Assembly (NCBI RefSeq): GCF_032598905.1
Contig: NZ_CP122458.1
Location: 10,007,001-10,071,000, forward strand
Length of the DNA: 64,000 bases
Source: Streptomyces sp. 11x1
GTDB lineage: Bacteria; Actinomycetota; Actinomycetes; Streptomycetales; Streptomycetaceae
Direction: 5' to 3'
Program-made: the position numbers and the translations under genes
In this document: piece by piece, positions 1 through 7,779 of the stretch
Layout of the letters: each line of letters starts with the position of its first letter
Numbering within the stretch: position 1 is the stretch's first letter
The notes under the pieces: model-generated
What the model was told of the DNA's origin: nothing
The model's input: the letters and a program-made list of their open reading frames with translations, nothing else
The model's database searches: none

Positions 1-321
1 CAGGTCCTTGTGCGCGACGGGCAGCCCGTGCAGCGGGCCGACCGGCTCCCCGGCCGCCATCCGGTCGTCCGCCCGGGTGGCCTGCTCCAGCGCCCGGTCG
101 GCCACGAGCGTCACGATCGCGTTCACCGCCGGATCGACCCGCTCGACGCGTTCCAGATGCGCGGTCACCACCTCCCGCGCCGAGATCTCCCGGCGCGCCA
201 GCGCGACGGCGAGTTCGTACGCGGTCCGGAAGCACAGGTCGTCCGACGGGTCCGTGTCGCCCGTCGGGTTCACGGGGTACTTGGCGGGGTGGTCGACGAG
301 TTGACGCACGAGGTGGTTCAC
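1..321 (-). CDS. Amidase signature family protein, N-terminal part (cut by window edge)
   Basis: Only the first 107 codons are in the window. The end of this piece reads GPLHGLPVAHKDL, the segment of amidase-signature enzymes (GatA and relatives) that carries the Lys of the Ser-cisSer-Lys triad; both serines would lie outside. The GTG start at 321 overlaps the TGA of the upstream transporter as GTGA, so translation is probably coupled. A cytoplasmic amide hydrolase is expected, but the substrate cannot be told. Pairing with a transporter suggests the imported compound may be its substrate (inference). Family call is firm, start fairly firm. Confidence 0.85.
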   Translation of the reverse strand, partial: MNHLVRQLVDHPAKYPVNPTGDTDPSDDLCFRTAYELAVALARREISAREVVTAHLERVERVDPAVNAIVTLVADRALEQATRADDRMAAGEPVGPLHGLPVAHKDL

Positions 322-1649
322 GCCCCTCCCAGGGACTCCTTGAGCTGGACGACAGCGAGCACTCCGAAGAGCACGAAGGAGCCGCCCAGCAGCGTGTTCG
401 AGACGGTCCGGTTGCGCAGCGCCGGCTCCATGCTCCGGCGGTTGAGGAGCACCAGCAGCGCGCCGGAGAGCAGCGGCAGGATCAGCGAGCCGACCGCGGC
501 GTAGGTGAGCACCAGGGGCACCGGCCGCCCCAGGAAGACGACGGCGACCGAGGCGACGGCGCAGTAGAGGACGAACAGCCGGAACGGACGGCCGTGCTGC
601 GCGATGTGCGGTTCCGCCTCGGCGTCCGGGACGCCCCGCAGCGCCCGCAGCGAGTCGGCGAGCAGATAGCACAGGCCGTTGAAGCCGCCGACCAGTGCGC
701 TCAGCGTCACCAGGAAGAACGTGCCCAGGAACAGCACCCGGGCCACGGACCCCAGATCGGCGCCGAGCGGATCGGCGAGCGCGGCCAGCCCGTCGTTGCC
801 GGTGATGCTGCCGCCCGTGCCGTACAGCAGGCCCGTGCCCACCACCGTCGTGCACAGCACGAACAGCAGGGTGACTCCGTAACTCACCGCCGAGTCCGTA
901 CGCATCAGCCGCAGTCGGCTCCGGTCCGCCCAGCCCTTCTCCCGCACCCAGTAGCTGTACGAGGCGATCCCGGCCGTCCCGCCCACGCCGCCGATGAGAG
1001 CCAGCACCGTCACCACGTCGCCCTCCGGCAGCCTCGGCCGCAGCGTGCCGAGCAGGCCGGACAGATCGTCGGCGGTCGCGAGGATGAGCACCGCCAGGAC
1101 GGCCATGCCGAGGAACTTGGCGAGCAGGAAGACACTCATCACCCGCTCGAACAGCGCGTACCGCCCGACGTACACGAGCGCCGCCGCCGAGAGCGCGATG
1201 GCGACGGCCACGGGCCGGACGGGCAGCACGGGGAACAGCGTGGACAGCGCCAAGGACGCCACCGAGCCGAGCGCCGCCCCGTAGAGCAGCCCGATGACCA
1301 GGACGAAGAGCATGAACGCCGCCGGAAGCCAGCGGGCGGCCGACCGCAGACCCGCGATCACGGTCTGTCCGGTGGCCAGGTACAGCCGGCCGACCGCCTC
1401 GGTGAGCGCGTACTTCAGGACGACCCCGATGACGATGGCCCACATCAGCGCCATCCCGTACCCGGCCGCGCCCGCGAGCGAGGTCACCATGTCCCCGGCG
1501 CCCACACTGGCGGCCGCAAGCACCAGCCCGGGACCCAGGAGCGCCGACCGACCCCGGCGGGAGCCGCCGGGACGCGGCGGCACCTGTGGGGCGGCGTCGG
1601 CGGCCGGGGAACGTGGGGGACTGCCGGGAGTCACGGTCACGTCGACCAT
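318..1649 (-). CDS. NRAMP-family membrane transporter with non-canonical metal-site motifs
   Basis: About 443 aa with roughly eleven hydrophobic segments. The opening GPGLVLAAASVGAGDM aligns with TM1 of NRAMP transporters. The canonical DPGN of TM1 is replaced by GAGD, and no MPHN-like motif is seen in TM6, where the sequence reads GGVGGTAGIASYSYW. Classical Mn/Fe transport through the known site is therefore doubtful; this is probably a distant NRAMP clade. ATG 1649 has GGAG directly against it, so GTG 1640 (nine bases on) or a GTG in the upstream VTP repeat are also possible starts. It is transcribed with the amidase and lies 202 bp from the divergent Lrp-type gene, its likely regulator. 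Confidence 0.85.
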   Translation of the reverse strand: MVDVTVTPGSPPRSPAADAAPQVPPRPGGSRRGRSALLGPGLVLAAASVGAGDMVTSLAGAAGYGMALMWAIVIGVVLKYALTEAVGRLYLATGQTVIAGLRSAARWLPAAFMLFVLVIGLLYGAALGSVASLALSTLFPVLPVRPVAVAIALSAAALVYVGRYALFERVMSVFLLAKFLGMAVLAVLILATADDLSGLLGTLRPRLPEGDVVTVLALIGGVGGTAGIASYSYWVREKGWADRSRLRLMRTDSAVSYGVTLLFVLCTTVVGTGLLYGTGGSITGNDGLAALADPLGADLGSVARVLFLGTFFLVTLSALVGGFNGLCYLLADSLRALRGVPDAEAEPHIAQHGRPFRLFVLYCAVASVAVVFLGRPVPLVLTYAAVGSLILPLLSGALLVLLNRRSMEPALRNRTVSNTLLGGSFVLFGVLAVVQLKESLGGA

Positions 1650-1688
1650 CTCCGTAGATCGGGGAGTCACGGGAGTCACGGGAGTCAC
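1626..1688. repeat. Nine-base tandem repeat GGGAGTCAC upstream of the transporter
   Basis: Three head-to-tail copies of GGGAGTCAC lie at 1662-1688 and a fourth at 1626-1634, inside the transporter's first codons. On the minus strand they read Val-Thr-Pro in the transporter frame, so the array could be part of an extended N-terminus or a repeated regulator site. Confidence 0.7.
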
Positions 1689-1817
1689 GGTGCGCGCGGC
1701 CCGTGCGGGCCGAGGGGGACGGGGCGTGGCCCGCGCAGCGGGGAGACCGCGTGGGACCGAGCGATTCCGCTTCCCGGCAGGCTGGGCCACGGCGACGGAA
1801 GGGAACAAGAACCCCTG

Positions 1818-1842
1818 CGGAATTGACGGAATCCGCCATAGT
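1818..1842 (+). promoter_or_regulatory. Promoter and possible autoregulatory site of the Lrp-type gene
   Basis: CGGAAT is repeated at 1818-1823 and 1827-1832. A -10-like CATAGT at 1837-1842 ends nine bases before the ATG at 1852, so the transcript may be nearly leaderless. No clear -35 at the right distance was seen. The repeated CGGAAT is a candidate Lrp site shared with the divergent transporter. Confidence 0.4.
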
Positions 1843-1851
1843 CTGGGGCCG

Positions 1852-2856
1852 ATGGACGCACCGCGGACCGGCCCCGTGACGGATTCACTGGACCGGCGCA
1901 TCATCAGCGCGCTGCAGATCGACGGCCGGGCCGCCTGGCACCGCATCGCGGCGGCCCTCGGCGAGCCCGAACGCACCGTCGTCCGCCGCGGCACCCGGCT
2001 GCTGGAGTCCGGCCTCGTACGGATCGGCGCGCTGCCGATGCGCGGCCGCAGTGTGGTGGTCGGTGTGCGCTGCGCCCCCGGCCAGGCCCGGATCACCGCC
2101 ACCGCGCTGGCTCGCAGGCCCGACTGCGTCTTCGCCCACGTGCTCACCGGAACCCTGGACTGCCTCGCGGAACTACGGTGGCCCCGTGAACGGCTGGCGG
2201 GACTGGTGCTCGACGAACTCGCCGGTCTGCCGGGGGTGGTGGAGATCCGGACCCTCGCCGTGCTGCGGCATGTCCGCACCATCCGTGAGTGGCACGCGGG
2301 CCTGCTCACCGAGGCCGAGATCGCCGCCCTGAGGGGTGAGGCCGGCGCCGACGGCGCGTCAGGGCCGGTCACCGATCCCCTGCCGACCGGCGAGACACCC
2401 CCGGAACTCTCCCGCGCCGACCGGCTGTTGCTCCATGCCCTCGCCGACGACGGGCGCCGCACCTACGACGAACTCGCGCGCGTCTCGGGCGTGTCGGAGG
2501 CCACCGCGAGACGACGCCTCGGCGCGCTGCGGCGCGAGGGCAAGGTCCGCATCCGGGCCGTGATCGAGCCCGCGGTGCTCGGGCTCCCCGTCGAGGCCGT
2601 CCTCTGGGTCCGCACGCCCCCGGCCCGGGTCGACACCGTGACGGCGGCACTCGCCGGGTCCGCCCACGTCCGCTACGCGAGTTTCGTCACCGGCGCGCGT
2701 CAACTCCTCGTCCTCACCGCCTTCCCCGACGAGGACGCCCTCCACGCCTTCGTCACCCGCTCCCCGTGGCTCCCCGACGTGGCGTCCATCGACGTCTCCC
2801 TGGTCCTCACCACCCTCAAACGCGGCGGCATGCCGGCCCCCTGGCTCCAGGACTGA
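1852..2856 (+). CDS. Tandem Lrp/AsnC-family transcriptional regulator
   Basis: 334 aa, about twice the usual Lrp length. Residues about 10-60 form a first helix-turn-helix (LDRRIISALQIDGRAAWHRI), followed by an AsnC-type ligand-binding half. A second helix-turn-helix starts near residue 185 (SRADRLLLHALADDGRRTYDEL) and is followed by a second ligand-binding half. Two fused Lrp units in one chain are known in actinomycetes. The ATG at 1852 gives the natural N-terminus; frame extension upstream runs antisense through the transporter and is spurious. Likely controls the divergent transporter-amidase operon in response to an amino acid or amide-like effector (inference). Confidence 0.88.
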   Translation: MDAPRTGPVTDSLDRRIISALQIDGRAAWHRIAAALGEPERTVVRRGTRLLESGLVRIGALPMRGRSVVVGVRCAPGQARITATALARRPDCVFAHVLTGTLDCLAELRWPRERLAGLVLDELAGLPGVVEIRTLAVLRHVRTIREWHAGLLTEAEIAALRGEAGADGASGPVTDPLPTGETPPELSRADRLLLHALADDGRRTYDELARVSGVSEATARRRLGALRREGKVRIRAVIEPAVLGLPVEAVLWVRTPPARVDTVTAALAGSAHVRYASFVTGARQLLVLTAFPDEDALHAFVTRSPWLPDVASIDVSLVLTTLKRGGMPAPWLQD

Positions 2857-2889
2857 CCCGACGCCGTGCCGGGGAGAGAGCGGCGGCCC

Positions 2890-2940
2890 TCAGACGGTGA
2901 CGGCCTTCAGACGGTGACGGCCCTCATACGGTGACGACCC
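2890..2940. repeat. Three tandem 17-base copies at the 3' end of the DeoR gene
   Basis: Three near-identical 17-mers (consensus TCAGACGGTGACGGCCC) start at 2890, 2907 and 2924. Each contains the last codons Val-Thr-Val and a TGA on the minus strand. Because 17 is not a multiple of three, the copies put this ending into all three frames. Confidence 0.85.
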
Positions 2941-3703
2941 GTATCCCGGCCTCCTCGAAGCGGCGCACCGTCGCGGGCGCGGCGGCCGAGTCCGTGACCA
3001 GCGTGTCCACGGCCTCCGTCGCACAGATCCAGGCGAAGGCCCGCCGACCCAGCTTGCTGGAGTCGGCCGCGACGACGACCCGCTCGGCACGCTCGCACAG
3101 CAGCCGGTTGACGGCGGCCTCCGCCTCGTCGTGCGCGGCCGCACCATGGGACACGTCGAGGGCGACGACACCGAGCACGGCCATGTCCAGGGTGATCCGG
3201 TCCAGCACCCCGTCGGCGAGCGGGCCCACGAGCTCGTACGACTGGGCGCGGGCCACCCCGCCCGTCACCACGATCTTGAACTGGGGGCGCACCGCCAGCT
3301 CGCTCGCGATGTTGAGCGCGTTCGTGACGACGGTCAGCGCGGGCGCGCCGGACGCCAGATCGCCCCGCACGGCCAGGGCCCGCGCCACCTCCGTGGTCGT
3401 CGTGCCACCGGTCAGCCCCACCGCCTCGCCGGGCGCGACGAGATCCGCCACCGCCTTCGCGATGCGCTGCTTCTCGGTGGCACGCCGGGCCGTCTTGTAG
3501 CGCAGCGGCAGCTCGTACGAGACGCCGTGCACGACCGCCCCGCCCCGGGTGCGCACGAGCATCTGCTGCTCCGCGAGCCCGTCGAGGTCACGCCGGATGG
3601 TCGCGGCGGACACCCCCAGCTCGGCGGCCGCCTCCTCGACGTCCAGCCGCCCCCGTTCGACGAGCAGTTCGAGCAGTGTCTGCCAGCGTTCGTCGCGGGA
3701 CAT
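2924..3703 (-). CDS. DeoR-family transcriptional repressor of the adjacent sugar genes
   Basis: 259 aa, normal for the family. Residues 1-57 form the DeoR winged helix (VEEAAAELGVSAATIRRDL). The rest is the DeoRC sugar-phosphate sensor fold with GLTGGTTTTEVARAL and the late VVAADSSKLG motif. The start at ATG 3703 is supported by GAGGAG six bases upstream. The gene is divergent from the SIS protein and aldolase, the arrangement of agaR-type regulators, so it probably represses them and is released by a phosphorylated sugar. Confidence 0.9.
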   Translation of the reverse strand: MSRDERWQTLLELLVERGRLDVEEAAAELGVSAATIRRDLDGLAEQQMLVRTRGGAVVHGVSYELPLRYKTARRATEKQRIAKAVADLVAPGEAVGLTGGTTTTEVARALAVRGDLASGAPALTVVTNALNIASELAVRPQFKIVVTGGVARAQSYELVGPLADGVLDRITLDMAVLGVVALDVSHGAAAHDEAEAAVNRLLCERAERVVVAADSSKLGRRAFAWICATEAVDTLVTDSAAAPATVRRFEEAGIRVVTV

Positions 3704-3717
3704 CCGTCTCCTCGTGC

Positions 3718-3747
3718 TTGAAGATGCTCGAAAGATGACTCTATCGT
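3718..3747 (+). promoter_or_regulatory. Promoter and candidate DeoR operator of the sugar operon
   Basis: TTGAAG (3718-3723) and TATCGT (3742-3747) are separated by 18 bases, a good vegetative-type promoter. The -35 overlaps direct repeats of TGCTTGAAGA and TGCTCGAAAGA. DeoR proteins often bind direct repeats, so this is the likely operator in the 89-bp divergent gap. Confidence 0.6.
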
Positions 3748-3792
3748 GCAGAAGTAAGCATGAGCCTCGCGTATCCAGGGGAGGGTTCCCGC

Positions 3793-4683
3793 ATGACCCA
3801 TGTCGAGGACGAGCTTCACAGCCAGCCCGAGTGCTGGGCCCGCGTCGCCGCCGACGCGCCCGGACACGCCGAGGCCCTGCCGGCACCGGGGGAGCGGGTG
3901 GCGCTCGTCGGCTGCGGAACCTCGTACTTCATGGCGCGGGCCGCCGCCGGCTTGCGCGAGCGGGCCGGGCAGGGCGAGACCGACGCCTTTCCGGCCTCGG
4001 AGTTCCCCCGCGGGCGGGCCTACGACCGCGTCGTCGCCCTCACCCGCTCGGGCACCACCACCGAGGTGCTGGACCTGCTGGGTGCGCTGCGCGGCCGTAC
4101 CCGCACCACGGCGGTCACCGCCGACCCGGACACCCCCGCCATGACGGCCGCGGACGACCTGGTCGTGCTGGACTTCGCCGACGAGAAGTCCGTGGTCCAG
4201 ACCCGCTTCGCCACCACCGCCCTCACCCTCCTGCGCGCCCACCTCGGCCTGCACCCCGAGGCCGCCGTCGCCGACGCGCGTGCCGCGCTGGAGGCGCCGC
4301 TGCCCGAAGGGCTTGTCGACAGCGCCCAGTTCACCTTCCTCGGCCGGGGCTGGACCGTGGGCCTCGCCCACGAGGCCGCCCTGAAGATGCGCGAGGCCGC
4401 CCTGGCGTGGAGCGAGGCCTACCCGGCGATGGAGTACCGGCACGGCCCCATCAGCATCACCACCCGCTCCACGGTGACCTGGATGTTCGGCGAGGCGCCC
4501 GACGGCCTGGCCGCGCAGGTGCGGGAGACCGGCGCGACCTGGGTGGCCGGCGGGCTGGATCCGCTGGCCGAACTGGTCCGCGCCCAGCGGCTCGCCGTCG
4601 CCGTGGCCGCCGCCCGCGGCCTCGACCCCGACCGCCCGCGCCACCTGACGCGTTCGGTGATCCTCGACGCGAACGACCGCTGA
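3793..4683 (+). CDS. SIS-domain sugar-phosphate isomerase/deaminase, AgaS-like
   Basis: 296 aa with two SIS halves. The first has ALVGCGTSYFMARAAAG and LTRSGTTTEVLD, the phosphosugar-binding loops. The second has MREAALAWSEAYPAMEYRHGP, typical of GlmS/AgaS/FrlB-like proteins. E. coli AgaS is about 384 aa, so this is shorter. ATG 3793 is preferred over 3760 because GGGGAGG precedes it at good distance. It sits 13 bp before the aldolase with a shared promoter. A cytoplasmic reaction on an amino-sugar phosphate, feeding the aldolase, is likely; NagS-like dehydration of GlcNAc-6P is an alternative. Confidence 0.82.
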   Translation: MTHVEDELHSQPECWARVAADAPGHAEALPAPGERVALVGCGTSYFMARAAAGLRERAGQGETDAFPASEFPRGRAYDRVVALTRSGTTTEVLDLLGALRGRTRTTAVTADPDTPAMTAADDLVVLDFADEKSVVQTRFATTALTLLRAHLGLHPEAAVADARAALEAPLPEGLVDSAQFTFLGRGWTVGLAHEAALKMREAALAWSEAYPAMEYRHGPISITTRSTVTWMFGEAPDGLAAQVRETGATWVAGGLDPLAELVRAQRLAVAVAAARGLDPDRPRHLTRSVILDANDR

Positions 4684-4696
4684 ACCAGGAGGAGCC

Positions 4697-5569
4697 GTGC
4701 CCCTGACGACGACCGGTGCGCTGATCACCGAGGCGGCCGCCGCGCACTCCGCCGTGGCCGCGTTCAACGCCATCACCCTGGAGCACGTCGAGGCGATCGT
4801 CGCGGGCGCCGAGTCCGTCGCCGCGCCCGTGGTCGTCCAGGTCAGCGAGAACGCCGTCAAGTTCCACGACGGGGACCTGCTGCCGCTGGCCCGCGCCGCG
4901 TCCGCGGCCGCCGAGCGGGCGGCCGTGCCCGTCGCGCTCCACCTCGACCACATCCGGAGCGAGGATCTGCTGCGCCGGGCGGCCGACGCCGGCTTCAGCT
5001 CCGTGATGTACGACGCCTCCCGCCTGCCCTACCTGGACAACCTCGCCGCGACCCACGCCGCCGTTCAGTGGGCGCACGGCCAAGGGCTCTGGATCGAGGC
5101 CGAGTTGGGGCAGGTCGGGGGCAAGAACGGTGCCCCGCCGCTCGACGCGCACGCGCCCGGCGCGCGCACCGACGCCGAGGAGGCGCGGGCCTTCGTGGCG
5201 GACTCCGGTGTGGATGCGCTCGCCGTCGCCATCGGCAGCTCCCACGCGATGACCACCCGCACCGCCGCCCTCGACCACGTCCTGCTGAAACGGCTGGCCG
5301 CCGCCCTCGACGTCCCCCTCGTCCTGCACGGCTCCTCCGGAGTCCCGGACGGCGAACTGCGCGCGGCCGTGGCGGGCGGCATCGCCAAGGTCAACATCGG
5401 CACCGCGCTCAACATCGCCCTGACCGGCGCGATCCGGGACCACCTCGCCGCCCGCCCCGACGCGGTGGACCCGCGCACGTACCTCACGGCGGGCCGGACG
5501 GCAATGGCGGACACGGTGGCCCGGCTGATCGGCGTCCTGCGGACGGAAGAGACGCTTCCGCCCGCGTAG
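4697..5569 (+). CDS. Class II zinc-dependent ketose-bisphosphate aldolase (KbaY/GatY type)
   Basis: 290 aa, close to KbaY/GatY (about 285). Visible motifs: HLDH near residue 83 (zinc and catalytic Asp), EAELGQVGG, VAIGSSH and VLHGSSGV with the other zinc-ligand histidines, and KVNIGT for phosphate binding. GTG 4697 is set by AGGAGG about four bases upstream. With the SIS protein and the DeoR regulator it forms a short amino-sugar or galactitol/tagatose-type pathway ending in cleavage of a ketose bisphosphate to triose phosphates. No kinase or transporter gene is adjacent, so those steps must be encoded elsewhere. Confidence 0.88.
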   Translation: MPLTTTGALITEAAAAHSAVAAFNAITLEHVEAIVAGAESVAAPVVVQVSENAVKFHDGDLLPLARAASAAAERAAVPVALHLDHIRSEDLLRRAADAGFSSVMYDASRLPYLDNLAATHAAVQWAHGQGLWIEAELGQVGGKNGAPPLDAHAPGARTDAEEARAFVADSGVDALAVAIGSSHAMTTRTAALDHVLLKRLAAALDVPLVLHGSSGVPDGELRAAVAGGIAKVNIGTALNIALTGAIRDHLAARPDAVDPRTYLTAGRTAMADTVARLIGVLRTEETLPPA

Positions 5570-5641
5570 CAGGGCCCGTACGCGTCCGTCCCGCGTGGGA
5601 ATGTGACCGTCTCGCGTAGCGCCCCTCCCCGGGAGCGAAGT

Positions 5642-5655
5642 GTGACGCCCGTCAC
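5642..5655. promoter_or_regulatory. Inverted repeat GTGAC-N4-GTCAC upstream of the AraC gene
   Basis: GTGAC (5642-5646) and GTCAC (5651-5655) flank CCCG-type spacer sequence and end 16 bases before the ATG at 5672. A short perfect palindrome at this position may be an autoregulatory or global-regulator site; the owner is unknown. Confidence 0.4.
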
Positions 5656-5671
5656 TGGTACGTTTCCGGTC

Positions 5672-6469
5672 ATGCGGGAGACGGAGATCCACCTCGGTGA
5701 GCCACCGCACGTCGCCCTCACCGGTGTCGGCGTGCACGGCGTCGCGAGCCGCACGGACGTGTTCCGGCTGCCGGAGCTGTGGCAGCTGCACCTCTACCAG
5801 TACGAGGCCGAACTGACCGTCGACGGCACCACCCACACCATCCGCCCCGGCCGGGTCAGCCTCGTCCCGCCCGACACCACCGTCCGCTACCGCTACCGGG
5901 GCCGCTCCGAACACCTCTTCGCCCATCTGCGCATCGCCCCGTCCGGACCGCGCCGCACGGTGCCGGTCGTCCAGGACGCCGGCGCCGAACTCCCTGCGCT
6001 CACCGACCTGTTGCTCCAGGCGGTGGCCGCCGCGCCGAGCGAGCCGGACCGCACCCGGGCCGAACTGTGGACCGCCCTGTGGCGGGTGGCCCAGCTGACC
6101 CCGCCCGTCGCGGCCGCTCCCGGACCGCACCCGGCGGTCACCACCGCCATCGCCCACATCGAGGCCCACCTGGCCGCTCCGCTCACCATCCCGGAGGTGG
6201 CACGCGTGGCCGGCGTCTCCCACAACCACCTGACCCGGCTGTTCCACGCCGAGACGGGCGGCACCGTCGTCGCCTACATCCGCCGCCGCAGACTCGAACG
6301 CGCCCACCATCTGCTGCGCGCCACGACCCTCTCCATCCCCGCCGTGGCCGCCTCCGTCGGCATCCCCGACCTCCAGGCCTTCAACAAGGCCTGCCGCCGT
6401 GAACTGGGCGCCTCGCCGCGCGCCCTGCGCGGGGCGACCTTCGCGGCGGGTGTCGCTAAGTCCGCCTGA
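5672..6469 (+). CDS. AraC-family transcriptional regulator
   Basis: 265 aa. The N-terminal half is a cupin-like AraC ligand domain (LTVDGTTHTIRPGRVSLVPP, then RYRYRGRSEHLFAHL). The C-terminal two helix-turn-helix motifs are clear: IPEVARVAGVSHNHLTRLFH and IPAVAASVGIPDLQAFNKACR, ending ELGASPRALR. The ATG at 5672 gives a normal length; 5603 would add an unlikely leader. It follows the aldolase in the same direction but with its own 102-bp gap, so it may be separately transcribed. Sugar sensing fits the context. Its 3' end overlaps the converging methyltransferase gene by 14 bp. Confidence 0.88.
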   Translation: MRETEIHLGEPPHVALTGVGVHGVASRTDVFRLPELWQLHLYQYEAELTVDGTTHTIRPGRVSLVPPDTTVRYRYRGRSEHLFAHLRIAPSGPRRTVPVVQDAGAELPALTDLLLQAVAAAPSEPDRTRAELWTALWRVAQLTPPVAAAPGPHPAVTTAIAHIEAHLAAPLTIPEVARVAGVSHNHLTRLFHAETGGTVVAYIRRRRLERAHHLLRATTLSIPAVAASVGIPDLQAFNKACRRELGASPRALRGATFAAGVAKSA

Positions 6470-7676
6470 CCGCCTTGAGCACCACGAACTTGGCGTCGCT
6501 CGCGACGAGTTCGCTGTTGCCGAAGATCCGCCGCAGCGTCACGTGATAGCCCAGATGACGGTTCCCGACCACCCAGAGCTCGCCACCGGGCCGCAGCGCC
6601 CGCCGTGCCCCGGTGAACATCCGCCGCGCCGTGGCGTCGCTCGTCGCCTGGTGCGAGTGGAACGGCGGGTTGTTCAGGACCAGATCGACACTGCCCGGCG
6701 CGAACCCCTCCAGCCCGTCACCGACCAGGAACTCGGCCGACCCGCCGGCCCTTCCCTCGGCCGCACCGGGTGCCGTACGACGCACCGCTGTGCCGCCCTT
6801 CCCGTCGGCGTCCGGCAGATTCGCCCGGTACGTTGCCTCCGCCGAGGCGACCGCCTGGTAGGACTCGTCGACGAACACCACCTCGGCGCCCGGATCGGCC
6901 AGCGCGATCGCCGTACCGACCACCCCGTTGCCGCACCCCAGATCCACGACCCGCCCGCCACGCGGCGCCTGCGGCAGCTGCCGCAGGAAGAACCGGGTGC
7001 CGATGTCGAGCCGGTCGGCACAGAACACGCCCGCGTGGTTGACGACGGGGCGTCCGGCCAGCACACCGATGTCGTCCGGCAGCCGGTAGGTGTACGGCCA
7101 CGGATCGTCCCCCCGGGCCTTGAGCGTCGCCGCGTCCGGGGCGCAGTGGATCAGCCGCGCCTTCTGCCGGGCGAGCGAGGTGCGGGTCGGGCCGAGGATC
7201 CGCTCGAAGAGCTTCAGCGTCGAGGTGTGGATCTCCTTGACCATCCCGGTGCCGATCACGACCGTGCCCTCGTGCACGGCGGGCGCGAGCCGGTGCAGCT
7301 GGTCCTCCAGGAGCGCGAGGCTCTTGGGGACCCGTACGAGGAGCACGTCGACGCGGTCCGGCGGAGTGTCCCGGGTGGTGAGCAGCCGCAGGGCGTCCGC
7401 CTCGACGCCGTTGCGTTCCAGGTTGGCCCGCGTCGCCTGCCGGCCCAGGAACGAGTCGGTGATCTGCGTCGGCCGGTGCGCGGCGAGCGCGGTGGTCAGC
7501 GCGCCCCAGCGGTCCCCGACGACCACGACCGTCCCGTCCAGCCGCGTCCCGCTCTCCGCGAGGTGGCGCAGCAGATACGCGTCGGACGCGTCCCAGGCGC
7601 GCAGCGGGTCACGGGGGTCCTCGGGAAAGCGGGCCAGGTCGTACTCGCCCTCGGGCGCGGTCATACGGTCGCTCAT
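6456..7676 (-). CDS. RlmG/RsmC-like rRNA (guanine-N2) methyltransferase
   Basis: 406 aa with the two-part build of RlmG/RsmC: a degenerate N-terminal methyltransferase-like half and a C-terminal catalytic half. The SAM-binding loop reads VVDLGCGNGVVGTA and the catalytic motif is NNPPFHSH. The family methylates guanine N2 in 16S or 23S rRNA; RlmG acts on 23S G1835 in E. coli. A small insertion rich in Gly/Ala sits between motifs. The start at ATG 7676 lacks a strong ribosome site; ATG at codon 5 is an alternative. It is divergent from alkB. Confidence 0.87.
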   Translation of the reverse strand: MSDRMTAPEGEYDLARFPEDPRDPLRAWDASDAYLLRHLAESGTRLDGTVVVVGDRWGALTTALAAHRPTQITDSFLGRQATRANLERNGVEADALRLLTTRDTPPDRVDVLLVRVPKSLALLEDQLHRLAPAVHEGTVVIGTGMVKEIHTSTLKLFERILGPTRTSLARQKARLIHCAPDAATLKARGDDPWPYTYRLPDDIGVLAGRPVVNHAGVFCADRLDIGTRFFLRQLPQAPRGGRVVDLGCGNGVVGTAIALADPGAEVVFVDESYQAVASAEATYRANLPDADGKGGTAVRRTAPGAAEGRAGGSAEFLVGDGLEGFAPGSVDLVLNNPPFHSHQATSDATARRMFTGARRALRPGGELWVVGNRHLGYHVTLRRIFGNSELVASDAKFVVLKAVRRT

Positions 7677-7779
7677 CGTGCGCCCAGGCTAACCGAGCAC
7701 GGCCCCGCTCCCGGCCGCCGAGCAGCCGTGGGGGCGAGGGCCCCGCCGGCACCGGGCCGCCGTGCGGGACGATGGTTGC

